From Albugo candida (taxonomy: Eukaryota > Oomycota > Peronosporomycetes > Albuginales > Albuginaceae): a stretch of 64,000 nucleotides of DNA. The DNA lies in NCBI GenBank assembly GCA_905220665.1, contig CAJNAR010000167.1, positions 124,001 to 188,000 on the forward strand. Direction: 5' to 3'. Below, piece after piece: positions 24,535 to 36,165 of the stretch; the first letter of the stretch is position 1; each line of letters opens with the position of its first letter. The position numbers and the translations under genes are program-made. The notes beneath the pieces were generated by a model, which saw nothing but the letters and a program-made list of their open reading frames with translations, did not search any database and was not told the origin of the DNA.

Positions 24535-26409
24535 TCATGTCTCCTTCAACGAGGCCTGGATAGCACGTTGTAATTCCTCCATTTCATCTAGATGCATTCC
24601 TGCCAGCTCCGGAGCATTTGTTGATAATTGAGGCTCCCTGGATGCTTTTGTATCAAATTCTTTCGCAGAACTCGCAAAATGAGTTCGCATTTTTCTCTCA
24701 CTATCTTCCGAATTCCATGCATTTGTGTCATTGATACCGACTTGATGGAGAGAGGCTTCTACTGCCGCGCGATACTGTCTCTCATACTCATCCTCGATGA
24801 CATCTGATCGAATGGAAGCATCCTGCAACGAATACTCAATGGCGCGTTTGAGTTCCTCTTCTTCTGAAAGTGCCTTGACACTGGCAATCAAATCTGCTTG
24901 GACAGCTATGATCTCACTGGCTTTACGTGCTTTTTCCATTTCGTCATCTTCGGCAAACTCATCAGCATTATTCCTCAACGAACACATCAGTGTTTCCTCT
25001 AGGCTCGAATTCATCGCATCGAAATTACTTCGCGACAACTGAGTACCAAAAGTGAGATCCTGTCAAGACTCGATCGCTTGCTCAGCTCACCTGAAGAATC
25101 TGTTGCAATTGTGCTACTTCAGTGCTTTCACGATCCGATTCTTCCAAATGATGTGCCAAATTTCCTTCCAAACTCGCGCCGGATTGTCGACTTCGCACCA
25201 GATGTTGCGAATAATTCAAATGGATTTGCTCCCAGTGTCCGGGCTCCTCTCTACAGCAGACAAGCATTATGGGGATTCAGAAATGCATGGACCATCACTC
25301 CAAACCGGATCAAATTTTCTCGATGATCGGGTCCAATGATAGAGTCGTAATGGCCACCTCCATAATAGCTCAACCGAATCGCTGGCCGATTGCGCGATAG
25401 TGTGCTGTGCTCGTGAAAGGTTCGCAATTTGCAAAAACCATCAATCGCATCGTAAGTGTACACTTCTGCTGGACGATCGTACAGCTCACAAAGAGCTTGA
25501 ATTTCTGGATCATCACCCCAGACGCCATTCTTTCGCTTATGCTCTAGATACCGCAAGAAATCGTCCATGTTTCCCACGACATATGGTTCAAAGTAATCTT
25601 TCTCAGATTCCATGTAATCCATACAATAGCGCCTCACAACCTCATGAAATTGGTCATTTCCATACACTTGATGACTAACCGATCGAAACAAGCAGTTTCC
25701 ATCTCCATCCACTGTTGATATCTTCAAATCGTGTTGCAATAAAGAATCCCGATAATGTAAAAATCTGGGATTCTGAGCTTGAATCATTCGATTACGCGGT
25801 AATGTCGGTTCCACGCTTGAGAGACGACTATGAGATGAAGTGCGACGACGAATATGTTGCCCAAATGGAGCGATTCGCGAAGGATCAATTGGCACCCATT
25901 CTGTCCGTTGAGGCTGATCCACATATCGCACGTATAACTGACCTTGTGCGATGATTCCCACAACGGCTTCCTTCCATTGTTGGCAGCCTTTATGCATTGG
26001 TATATGATATTCTTGATACACTTCGATGGATTGATTCTGTCGAACGGGAGCCGCGTTGCTGGAAGCTTTTGTACCGGGTAGAGCAAGTCGCGCACAGGTT
26101 GGTGACATCCATTGCTGCCAAGTCATATCCATATTGAGGAATCCCACACGTACATTCCCATCTGTGACCTATCAAAAAGCGATCAAATTCGATTGCGGAT
26201 GCTTTGTCGCTTACATCAGATATTTGGGCGAGACACCAATTATCAAATGGATTCTTTGCATCAACGAAATCGCCTGTTGCGATTCGATTCCTCCATTCTG
26301 ATTCGATTGGGTTTATTTGCATTATTTCTGAGGATTGTATAAAGTTACTGAATTTGAAGACTAATAAGTGTATAGTACCTTCATCGCTTTCAGTATCATC
26401 ACTGTACAT
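24535..26409 (-). CDS. OTU-family deubiquitinase with Tudor-like N-terminus and UIM motifs
   Basis: Proposed exons (minus): 26379-26409, 26215-26327, 25306-26168, 25091-25250 and 24535-25038, giving 556 residues with introns of 51, 46, 55 and 52 nt. The N-terminal half has two Tudor-knot/chromo-barrel-like repeats. One runs NPFDNWCLAQI to NMDMTWQQWM, the other QQWKEAVVGII to QRTEWVP with APFGQ following. The OTU protease core follows with DGDGNCLFRS (catalytic Asp and Cys) and NRPAIRLSYYGGGHYDSI (catalytic His), closest in style to OTUD5/plant OTU proteases. The C-terminus has at least three ubiquitin-interacting motifs (for example EELKRAIEYSL, EELQRAIQASL). It likely cleaves ubiquitin chains, perhaps recruited through methylated or chromatin ligands. 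The first intron is in frame and could be retained. Confidence 0.85.
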
Positions 26410-27703
26410 GGCGCAATTCTCGACAGGTGAATCGGTAGGTTCGATGCCAAAGCCTCTTTCAGAGTCTTTTGCTATTGAGACACATACTCAGCGTTACTTT
26501 TGTGAGAAAATGCTCCTATGTTGTATTGCACCTTCGATGGGAGAATGTCGGTGAGATATATATTGTCGTGGAGAAGCAGTCGCAAAATCGGTTTGTCGAC
26601 TCGTCGGCTCGTAATTCTCTTCCGTTGGAATCTCAGCGATTCCCATTACTTATTATTTTTGAAGGGTACTGTAAGGAAGATAAAACATGATAAACGATGA
26701 GCCAGGACACAAGTCGTTTCTTTGATAGTTATGTGGAAATATATACAAAAATATGTGGCAAGTAAATGGTAGAGACCATAGGACGGGAGATCAGCATCTA
26801 CATCTCGATGGAATGAAGTCTGAAGCACTGCCCCCCACAATAGAAATTATAGATGTCGACTTTCAAACTGTAGTATCCGCGGTAGAAAGAGATTAATCAG
26901 CTCTTATGACGGAATGGTTGATTTTCTGCTGTCAAGGCAAACGATAAAGGAAGCCTCAGCGGATTATTTCTTTCAAATACAATGTCACGACTGAAGTTTT
27001 GGTTAAAGTATTGGCTATGCAGGCACATGGGAAACTGCTCGAAGTGAAGGCTCAAATAGAGCTGTATGATTCACCCCCATAAGATCGATGGAGAAAACAC
27101 GTAATGCGGAATCTCTATGAATTGATGTCAGCGAAAATGCGAGCTCATCTACTGGTTAGCTGTAGTAGGAACTCATTTGCTCATGTATCGAGGAACACAA
27201 ACTCGCAACACGCTCTATACGGAATCTCAAACAAAGTATGTAGATATTCTTACTGACGTGGAAGTAACAGATCTTGGGTCAGCCAAACTCTGATCGCGTA
27301 CCGCTTTCATAAACAAGGGGTGGAAGTCAAGCAGGGCAGAGTCTCAACCCGACGGATGGACGTATTTTAGTCTGCTCGCTACAGCTAAGTTGCAAAATTA
27401 TTAGCAAAACTGATGTGTGAATTGTCAGCGATTTTGTGGAAGCCGGTGCATCACCATCGATCGTTCCCAGTAATGTATATTGCTGTAGTTTTCACGCTCT
27501 CGAAAAGGCACAATTCAGATGAGAGGGGATCGATGCGCTAACTGTCGTCTGCATTTCGACGATTTGTACGTTCTCCACTTGCATATAGAATATATATCTG
27601 AACATCAATGTACAATCGCTGGAGGGGAGGGATAATAAGGGACTTTTTTCGAACAGTATGGGCAGCTTTCCTTGGAAGATAAGAGCATCCTTTTTTTGTC
27701 AAT
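26410..27703. other. gene-free stretch
   Basis: About 1.3 kb upstream of the OTU gene with no supportable coding sequence or RNA gene. Confidence 0.5.
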
Positions 27704-27838
27704 TCAATAAAGTCGACACCTCTATACAACATGTTTTATGTGATGTACAACATGGGGCATGAAACATAAAGATTCCTCTAAAACTCGAGCATCTTCAGTC
27801 TCGATTATGCGTATAAATTTCTCTATATGATCATAATT
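27704..27838. repeat. 135-bp perfect direct repeat, copy 1
   Basis: Begins TCAATAAAGTCGACACC and ends ATATGATCATAATT. It is identical over 135 bp to 27912-28046, with a 208-bp offset. It contains two ACAACATG words 23 bp apart. No coding content is recognised. Confidence 0.9.
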
Positions 27839-27911
27839 TGCATCCTGTACTGTATCTACTGTACACTAAAGCATTTGCAAAATAACACATTTCGGGTAGT
27901 ATGCGGCGATC

Positions 27912-28046
27912 TCAATAAAGTCGACACCTCTATACAACATGTTTTATGTGATGTACAACATGGGGCATGAAACATAAAGATTCCTCTAAAACTCGAGCAT
28001 CTTCAGTCTCGATTATGCGTATAAATTTCTCTATATGATCATAATT
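27912..28046. repeat. 135-bp perfect direct repeat, copy 2
   Basis: Second copy of the element at 27704-27838, separated from it by 73 bp of unrelated sequence. Absence of any mismatch implies a recent duplication, or a local assembly artefact. The flanks show no terminal repeat typical of a transposon. Confidence 0.9.
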
Positions 28047-28405
28047 GTGCCCTAAGTTGGAAATATTCAATAGTAATTGAATTGAGCGATACGAATATTT
28101 GTCGTCAAGTTATTTTCATCAAACCGTCAACTTCCTGGACCTCATTCGAGAAAAAATAATTGAATTTTTTTGTTATATCAAAGTTCTCTCCGTGCTAGTT
28201 TCAGCTATCTGAACAAGCTCAGGGGCACGTTGGATATATGGATATGATTACTAAATGTATTCTGTGTCATTGCACGCATCAAAGGAGTCAGTAATGCTCA
28301 AGTAGGTCGCAATTCGGGGTATTGCGCTCCCAATTCCATTCGAGATGCTGCGGACGTGGAAGAAGTAGCTGAAGCATTCTCATACTGGAATATTTGTAAC
28401 GAAAC

Positions 28406-28735
28406 GTGTTCTTCCGCACTAAATATGAGTTGGAAAAAGTCTCGAATATCAACGTGGAGTACGAGCAACAGCTGCAAAATCGATCTCTCCCTATTTTCAA
28501 TGTATGTGTGAAAGATTTACACACAACATTGATCCATCGATTACCACTGAAAGAACACACAGAAATGTTGCTGACAATTCGTTCACCCACTGGTCACAAC
28601 TTATACAGAGGTCAAGCTTCAACTGATATCACGTTCAATTACCATATTTTGGGAGACTATCGTGGAAGCTCAATCGAATTTGCAGCCGGCCTTCCCGGAA
28701 ACTCCATCAAATCAAATCATCCATCCCACGATTGA
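28406..28735 (+). other. possible relic open frame with weak GOLD/p24-like similarity
   Basis: An open frame of 109 codons starting at GTG, with a stop 3 codons upstream. The segment LLTIRSPTGHNLYRGQ followed by ITFNYHILGDYRGSSIEF is reminiscent of the GOLD domain of p24/emp24 cargo receptors. Yet the cysteine pair, coiled coil and membrane anchor of that family are absent and no splice model restores them. It may be a decayed fragment or chance. Confidence 0.2.
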
Positions 28736-28947
28736 GCTTTCGAAAACTTCTTGCCTGCCAATCTCTAGCAATGGGATTAACAGAATGTGTGTGATTTCAT
28801 GTTAGGCTCGATCAGGTTGTGTTAAAATTGCGTGTAGATGCAGAGTTTATACAATGCGTCGAAAGTTGACTGCGAAATGCTACAGATCTGTACCGGATTG
28901 GTTGATTGTCAATCTATCTACCACTGATTGGTTACAATACTGTTTAA

Positions 28948-29582
<635 letters not shown>

Positions 29583-29662
29583 AGCGCAAATTTTACTCAA
29601 CATAGCGTTTCACACATCAATTAGCCCTACTATTAATTTGCATCTTAAATTAGCTCGACTAC

Positions 29663-31821
29663 ATGAAAAATTTGCTTCGCCTTTCGTTACATGAAAAAGT
29701 GTCATTTTTCTATTGCGCGTATATAAGTGAGCAATCTCTCGATAAAGAAGTTGATCGAGAGGCTATAAAGAGATGGGACAAAATACGTGCATCCAGTCGA
29801 AAATCTCGCGAACGCATCGCGTATCTCTTCTGTCAAGTCCAAAATGTATCGGCTTCCGATGTCCGTCATCTCGATGCGACGTACCGAGCCAAACGTGAGC
29901 TCGTGTTACTCTCCGAAGGTACAATAGGAGGCATAGAGTCCAATACGCATTCATATACCACCGTAAAGCCTTTTGCGCAATTCGATACAGCCAAACGGTA
30001 CAATGAGTACATGCAAGAATGCGGCGCAGTCGAAGTCTATGTCGCGCTTTTGCTCCAATCAATATACGATCTCGAGCAAATTAACTTGCAGCATACGGAC
30101 CAAGATAAATATCAATCAATGACAATGTCTCTTCAAACAAATTTGGTGCTTGTGTACCTTCTAATTGTATTTAATCGCGACCGGCAATTAGGGACATTTG
30201 ATCGTCAGATGTATGCGCTTGGAGTTCGAGGTCCGACATTCGCGTTGACAGCTATTATGGAATGTTTAGAGAAGTTTCACAGTGTTCCAAGCTTTCCAAC
30301 GAAAAGACTTTTAATGTTGTTTTTTGAATGGTTCAGCCTCATTTTGGGAGATCATAAAACGCTCGAAAAGCTTAAACGACGACGAAGACGTTTTAACCAT
30401 ACGACGAACGGTGCTATTGTCGTGAAATCCTTTGGGAATTATCGGGATACGGCCACAGTAGATCCTCAGGACCCGTACTTGATGCCAAAGAAAAAGCTCG
30501 GGAAAGTACGTGAACAGATACATCAGCAGTATGCTTACCAGCCCCATTATTTGTTGCCACCTTGCACCGCTTCGTTAGAAGAATTAGCGACTTGTTCAAT
30601 GGATAAACTGGATCAAGAACGCGATGATCGAATTGAAGCGATCTATCAAATATGTCTTCCCCGATTACATGCATTCGGTCCCATTCTTGCAAATTTAATC
30701 GGGATTTGCTGTGGTTCCGCACTGAATGCAAGGGAGAAGAGGACGTTTTTCACCAGGCAGCAATCTAGTGAATTTGGTGAGGTTTATGGCGATGCGAATG
30801 GCGATGCTCAGTATTGGAAATGGTTACTTCGTGAAAAAGCTATATTACTCGATATATCGTGCTTGCTTTTGTTACTGATGCACAAGCATTTTCGGGCAAG
30901 CCATGCGTACAAAGCAGAGTATCTGATGCAGTTTTTATTAGAGGCAAACATGCTTGCAACGTTGACAAAGTTCATGAACAAAGACTTGGCAACGTACCTG
31001 CAAGTGATTCGCCAAGAAAAGGATGATAGGAACACTGGATTTGGTCTTTTGGAGCGTGAATGTATGAAAAAAAGTATCAAATTTGACGACGACATGGCCG
31101 AGTATGCAATACCGCCTACACGCACCATCACGAGCATCCTTCGATTATTGCAGAAACTCACCAAAAGAAAGCCAAATATCATCAAAAATATGCTTTGCCG
31201 AAGTGCATCGATTGTATGGCTCAAGGTACACCCTTCGTTTCAAATTGCCACAGTACTTATCTCTATTCCGTAGCGTGTTGTCGCCCTCAGCATCCCTCTT
31301 CCTCGGTTGTATGCATTGAAACTGGTCAAATCTCAAGCCAAATATCTCGGTCATCAGGTTTCTTTATCGAACTCTTCCATTTTTTTTAGTCGTAACGAGT
31401 CTCTTTGTAGTGGCTTCGAAAGTACACATGCTTGAATCTTCTCACAGAAATCTATCTATACGTTCGACCAGAGCTTGAAGATGACTGGCTTCGGTACGAA
31501 GATGAAGATCTGAATAAAGCTCCCTTGCAAGAGAACATCGAGCGCCTTCTATTCGGAGAAGTGCAAGCATACCACCACAAGTATTACTGGGACACTGGGC
31601 TCTCGAAATCCACACATACTCAGCAGCTATCGCTGGCTGCAGAGACCCGAATACAGCTCGAGAAAGCTGCTTTGCTAGTGGATGGAGATCCCATAACGAG
31701 TTTTTATGAGGCTCTGAGACTTGATACCGTGAGCTTTAGCCAGCAATATGAGAAATGGCTCGATAAGGAGGGGATCCTAGCGGAGAAGAATGATGTTGCA
31801 CTTCCAGTTGCGTTTACTTAA
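29663..31821 (+). CDS. STRIP/Far11-like STRIPAK complex subunit
   Basis: Exons 29663-31225, 31274-31357 and 31411-31821 give 685 residues. The N-terminal part (GAVEVYVALLLQSIYD, and LMLFFEWFSLILGD) fits the N1221 region of STRIP1/2 and Far11. The C-terminal part fits the DUF3402 region: LKRVVALSIPLPRLYALKLVKSQ, then LLTEIYLYVRPELEDDWL. STRIP proteins organise the STRIPAK phosphatase-kinase complex at membranes, with roles in morphology and cell-cycle signalling. The length is slightly below animal STRIP (about 830) because the extreme N-terminus is short, so an upstream exon could be missing. Exon joins are strongly supported, because the last two exons restore an alignment lost in the raw frames. 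Confidence 0.88.
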
Positions 31822-32433
31822 AAAGATAAGCACGGTAGTACACCATCACCCTTGATGTGCTACGGGCAGTATGCTTGACTTACTTCTTGACTCACATACC
31901 TCGCAATTTGACAATCTATCAATGCTGCCACGTCATAACGGTGTTTAATGAACGTAATCGTTTCGTGAAGCGGCACGCAGTGCATTGATTCCGGACTGAA
32001 ACTTCTCAAAGTTGGGTGCTGCATTAATTTTCTAGAAGAATGAATGTACAATGTCAGACGTGGGATTTGTCATTTTATAACTTGAAGATCAATTTCTTGC
32101 GGGAAAGTAATGCCGTTCTTTTCCTAGATGAATATTCTATATGCCACGTGTCCATTTTTGCGTCAAGGGCTCGATCGAACAACGACGCGTTTAGGCGACA
32201 ACTTGCTTGATTCTCATCCTTGATGGAAGGAAAGTGGCACCTTCGATTTCTTTTAGCAAATCAAATCCATTCTCGGAATGGATTTATAGTGTAGCGTTGC
32301 GCAGCGTACAAACTGACGACGCATGCGCTCGCTACTTACCTTCCATTACTTCATTTTCTCTTTTTCATTCACGCGCGCAGCTCTCCTCAACAGCTCAACT
32401 GTTACATACGTTCTTAACGTCCTTCCAATTGTT
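31822..32433. other. intergenic region upstream of secreted gene C
   Basis: No gene is supported. A T-rich segment with TTCATTTTCTC and TTCATTCAC (about 32350-32372) is a plausible initiator region for the gene starting at 32434. Confidence 0.4.
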
Positions 32434-33600
32434 ATGAAATCACGATTATTTTGGTATTTGGTTGCGGCAAGCTGTATCTCGAAATCTTTCTTGGGCTCAA
32501 ATGCCGACGAAGACGCAACGACACCAGTAACTGCCCTGACTGAGGGTGAAAGCGGCAAAGAAACGCAACCAGGTGTTGAAACAGCAACGGTCCACGAAGC
32601 CGCAGTCCCTCCTTCGGCCCTAAATACTTCTGCGTCCTTGGAGAGTGCAAGTGTTCCAGACAGTGCTATGCCTCCACAGGGAGCTGCACCACAGGATGCT
32701 TCTGCGGCTCCTGTGACACAGTCAAACCAAGAATCGCTAATCACACCGGGATTCCCGTCCAACCCATATGGCAGTGATCAGCAGCAAACATTATCACAAG
32801 CAATGCTGTCAGGTGCCTGTCTGGATGTGAGTGTTGCCACCGACGCGACTTATTGCATCCCAAACCGCGACATTTGTGTTGGTTCTGGACCGATGCCAAT
32901 ATCGAAGGAGTGCCCTAAGGCTGGTAACGTAGCTAGTATGGGCTGCCTCCCTACCCTCCGCAGCTTCAATTCACAGACTGGCCAATGTGTCCTGCCAGTC
33001 AGTGCTGTATGTACGCATTTTGAATCTGGTACTTGGGGATGTGCATTTGAAGGGTATGTTTCTAATGGTGGCTATGCCATGAACCAAATACCACCTCCAG
33101 GGCAGTACTCCATGCCAACGGTCAATGGCTATCCGGTTGAATCGAGTCCAATTTCTGGAGGAACGAACGGTACCGATACCAAAACTGAATCAGATTCGAA
33201 TATCTCACCCTCTCCTGCTGACGGAGAGTCTATCAAGCCTTTTTCGAATCTTCAAGAAACCGCAACAAACTTGGAAAATAATCAACAGAGCAATCCCCAG
33301 GACAGTAGCACCTTCAATCCTGCTAACGCCGCAATGAGTCCTCAAACGGGTACCCCAGGACCCGAAAGTACCAATAAAGAGGAAGTCACGGCTAATGAAG
33401 CCGGTACCAAAAGCAATGAAACGAAAGAGGCTGCTCCTGTCGCCGATCCGACGATAGCACAACCTGAAAAAGAAAGTGAAGCTGACAACTTGGGTGGAAA
33501 AGCGAACGACGTGCCTCCATCGCCAAAATTAAACGAAGAAGCGCAAAATGGCACCGCTCCGCAGCAATTCCCGCTCGAATCGTATCACAACAATTGCTAA
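32434..33600 (+). CDS. secreted Thr/Ser/Pro-rich protein with central cysteine module (possible family member C)
   Basis: 388 residues, one exon, starting at the ATG at 32434, which gives a typical signal peptide (MKSRLFWYLVAASCIS). An in-frame upstream ATG at 32323 precedes the likely transcription start. Residues about 25-120 are Ala/Thr/Ser-rich and low complexity. About residues 128-210 form a cysteine module with ACLDVSV, YCIPNRDICVGSGP, ECPKAG and later single cysteines. The order CIP, then IC-x-G, then CP resembles the module of genes A and B, but spacing differs. The C-terminal 180 residues are acidic, Asn/Pro/Ser-rich and disordered. This architecture suits a cell-surface or matrix protein. 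Function is unknown. Confidence 0.8.
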   Translation: MKSRLFWYLVAASCISKSFLGSNADEDATTPVTALTEGESGKETQPGVETATVHEAAVPPSALNTSASLESASVPDSAMPPQGAAPQDASAAPVTQSNQESLITPGFPSNPYGSDQQQTLSQAMLSGACLDVSVATDATYCIPNRDICVGSGPMPISKECPKAGNVASMGCLPTLRSFNSQTGQCVLPVSAVCTHFESGTWGCAFEGYVSNGGYAMNQIPPPGQYSMPTVNGYPVESSPISGGTNGTDTKTESDSNISPSPADGESIKPFSNLQETATNLENNQQSNPQDSSTFNPANAAMSPQTGTPGPESTNKEEVTANEAGTKSNETKEAAPVADPTIAQPEKESEADNLGGKANDVPPSPKLNEEAQNGTAPQQFPLESYHNNC

Positions 33601-33773
33601 CGTGGGATCTTATTTTGCTTTTATGCATATTTCCTTTTTATTGCATGATCATTCATTAAATAAAAAAAGTTTTTCTCCGCTTTTTATTGTCATTAAGTAC
33701 GTAGTTAACGCATTGTACGCCACGTACTTAACGAGATTCGTGGTGTAAAAAGCTTCCGACAAAGCTATTTCCG

Positions 33774-34976
33774 ATGGCTCTACCTGCCGCTTCCGCCGCA
33801 TCGACGGCCGCTGAGAAAGCTTCGCAGCAGTATCTCGAATGCAGACGTAAAGTCACGTCCATCTTGGAAGAAATTAAAGGATATGATGCTTCCATGGAGG
33901 ATCTTTTCACTCAATTAACAAGACTGCAATCGTTGGGTCATACAAAGAGCATCGGTACCATACAAGCCACTGTTGTAGAAGCGAAGGAGAAAGTTCCAGA
34001 TCTGAAAAATGCAGTTGTCATGGTTCGTTTGGATCACGAGATTCAGGAAGATGTAGAAGAGATCAAGCCGTCCCAAAGCTCCGAGGTACTCGAACCCTCG
34101 CATGACGCTTCAGAATCAAGTGAAGAGATTCAAGCAGATGAGAACGTTGAAGGCGAGCTCGAGAAGCCATTCACACAAAAAATCAAGGGTGAAACCATGG
34201 TCGTAAAGTGGGATGACCAAGCTGCATTTCCAGCGACAATACTATTTGATCCCGTTCTGTCACGCGAGGCTGTGGTGACCATTTCAATAAGTGGTTCTCC
34301 TGTAGATGAAAATGATTTGAGAGTGCAGGAAAGATCAATTATGAAGGAAATTGAGATTCCTGTCTCGTCACTATTTGAAAATAATATTTACGATCAGTGG
34401 ATTCCTATCAAATTGGAAATGGAAGTGAGTGATGCAACGGATGACAATCAGCCTCCTTCACCGGCAACCGCAGCGGAGAAGACAAACCTTGATTCGAGTG
34501 AGCCAAAGATGGACCCAAGCACAGAAGATCACGAATCATCTGACTCCAACATCGAGCAAACTTCTGTCACGACACATGCGGATATATTAAAAGAAAAAAT
34601 ACCAAAATTGCATGTTCAGGTGCAATTTACAATCTCTGAAAATGAGGCAATCAATCTCAAAGCTATTGAGTTGTCCAAAAAGAAGCAAGAAGCAGGATCC
34701 ACATTGGAAACGCTCGAAAACGAGGCAACCTTATTACGATCGAAATACGAACGTCTTTCTGCTGTTCATCGTACACTCCTCACAGCCAATAAAACGTCAA
34801 ATCTTATGGAAAGAATTGCAGCAAATAAAGCCGTAGTCAAGAGTCCGCTGAAACAGCTTCAGGACTCGATCTGCTCTGCTTTCACACCTGAGCGTCGACA
34901 AATAATATTCAGCTTCGCCATGTTTACTGGTAGTGTCGCCCTATTCCATTTCCACGGCGAGAAATTACTAGCTTGA
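33774..34976 (+). CDS. tail-anchored coiled-coil protein with C2-like segments
   Basis: 400 residues, one exon. The N-terminus is an Ala-rich helical region with coiled-coil potential, followed by an acidic linker. The central part has short strands like those of C2 domains (MVVKWDD, IPVSSLF, DQWIPIKLEME, KLHVQVQFTI). A second coiled coil covers about residues 300-365. A single hydrophobic segment at the extreme C-terminus (about 375-394) predicts a tail anchor, so the bulk would face the cytosol on ER, mitochondria or peroxisomes. I do not recognise the family; the C2 idea is tentative. Confidence 0.7.
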   Translation: MALPAASAASTAAEKASQQYLECRRKVTSILEEIKGYDASMEDLFTQLTRLQSLGHTKSIGTIQATVVEAKEKVPDLKNAVVMVRLDHEIQEDVEEIKPSQSSEVLEPSHDASESSEEIQADENVEGELEKPFTQKIKGETMVVKWDDQAAFPATILFDPVLSREAVVTISISGSPVDENDLRVQERSIMKEIEIPVSSLFENNIYDQWIPIKLEMEVSDATDDNQPPSPATAAEKTNLDSSEPKMDPSTEDHESSDSNIEQTSVTTHADILKEKIPKLHVQVQFTISENEAINLKAIELSKKKQEAGSTLETLENEATLLRSKYERLSAVHRTLLTANKTSNLMERIAANKAVVKSPLKQLQDSICSAFTPERRQIIFSFAMFTGSVALFHFHGEKLLA

Positions 34977-35123
34977 TACCAAAAGTTCAATTCTCTTCAT
35001 TTTGCATTCTTTTGTAAACGTCACATTGAATGCTCTTTTTTCCGACCGCCTAAATGTATTTAAACCAACCAAATACACGCATTCGTCGAATCCACCAATC
35101 ACTGTTCATTAAAATCAGAAGAA

Positions 35124-36141
35124 ATGGCAAAAAATGCGCCGGGGCCGGCAACGAATCTCGAAAGCATTATAATGGACGGAAGAAAGGTTGTGAAGCAAAG
35201 ATTTTACATCCATCTCATTGTACGCGTTTTGTAGGTATCTTTTCGATACAAAGATATCAACAGCCACTTTATCTGTACACTGTGCAACGGATATTTTCGC
35301 GACGCACATACCATCAAAGAATGCTTACATACGTGTGAGTGAATCGCATTCGTATTAGACCGCCTTTACAGCCAACTTTATAGTTTGTAATGGGTGTATT
35401 CGGTCGTACTTTTGGAGGAATCCGGAAGCTGATAGGTGTCCTACATGCTCGGTCCATCTTGGCGTTAAACCTTGGACCCAGCTCATGTGCGCTACAACCA
35501 CTCTGATCCTCTGAATAACGTGCTCAAATCTACTCTGTTAGCTCCGACCCTGCCGCCCAAGGTTTGGTCAGTAAAATCATTCCAGATGTCACACAACAAG
35601 AAAGGAAAGAAGGTGGGAACTTCATTTTTAAGACGCATACTTTTTGTGACACAATGGCTAGAATTGAAATTTTATAAACAATTGGGTATAAAGCGCAAAG
35701 AATTGATCCGAGAAACAAAAGCGCATGCAGGTGTTCGAATCAAACGGACACGTGCTGTACGTCGTCTTCAATTCGAAGTGCATCCACAGCGAAGGTATCG
35801 TACATCCATCTCAACAGCAAGCAGAGTTTGAGACTCTTTTGTAGTCCACAGCTTCCGTTATTCTTCCAGCTTGATCGCCTCAAAGTACCTTACATGAACA
35901 CAGAATCAACGTTCAAGGTTGTAAGAGCACGTCGATGTGCGTGATTGCTCACATATTGCTGTAGATTTTGTATCTGAAGAAATTTGTTGCCAAACAGTTG
36001 CATTTACCCAATTTCAACCAAATTCAAGTTTTGTGTGATGGCGTTCCTGTGGGTGCGGAGTACTCACTTGATTTCATTGTTCGGACGAAATGGAAGAATC
36101 GATCCAGCAAACTCATTTTAGAATATCGACGACAGCTGTAA
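35124..36141 (+). CDS. Polycomb group RING finger protein (PCGF-like)
   Basis: Seven exons: 35124-35186, 35235-35334, 35384-35486, 35542-35612, 35662-35794, 35845-35917 and 35965-36141. They give 239 residues, almost the length of animal PCGF3. Residues about 27-75 are a C3HC4 RING (CTLCNGYFRDAH, ECLHTFCNGC, RCPTC). The linker DPAAQGLVSKIIPDV matches the conserved post-RING helix. The C-terminus is a RAWUL ubiquitin-like fold (LDRLKVPYMNTESTFK, NQIQVLCDG, FIVRTKW). PCGF proteins pair with RING1 in Polycomb repressive complex 1, which ubiquitinates histone H2A. Every intron (47-55 nt) restores the family alignment in phase. The stop is 24 bp from the convergent stop of the next gene. Confidence 0.88.
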
Positions 36142-36165
36142 TGACCGAGTGAGTCTGTGCTCGAC

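Noticed and set aside
35472..35831. Apparent frameshift in the PCGF gene after the RING
   Set aside because: Resolved by an in-phase 55-nt intron (35487-35541), which restores the conserved post-RING helix.
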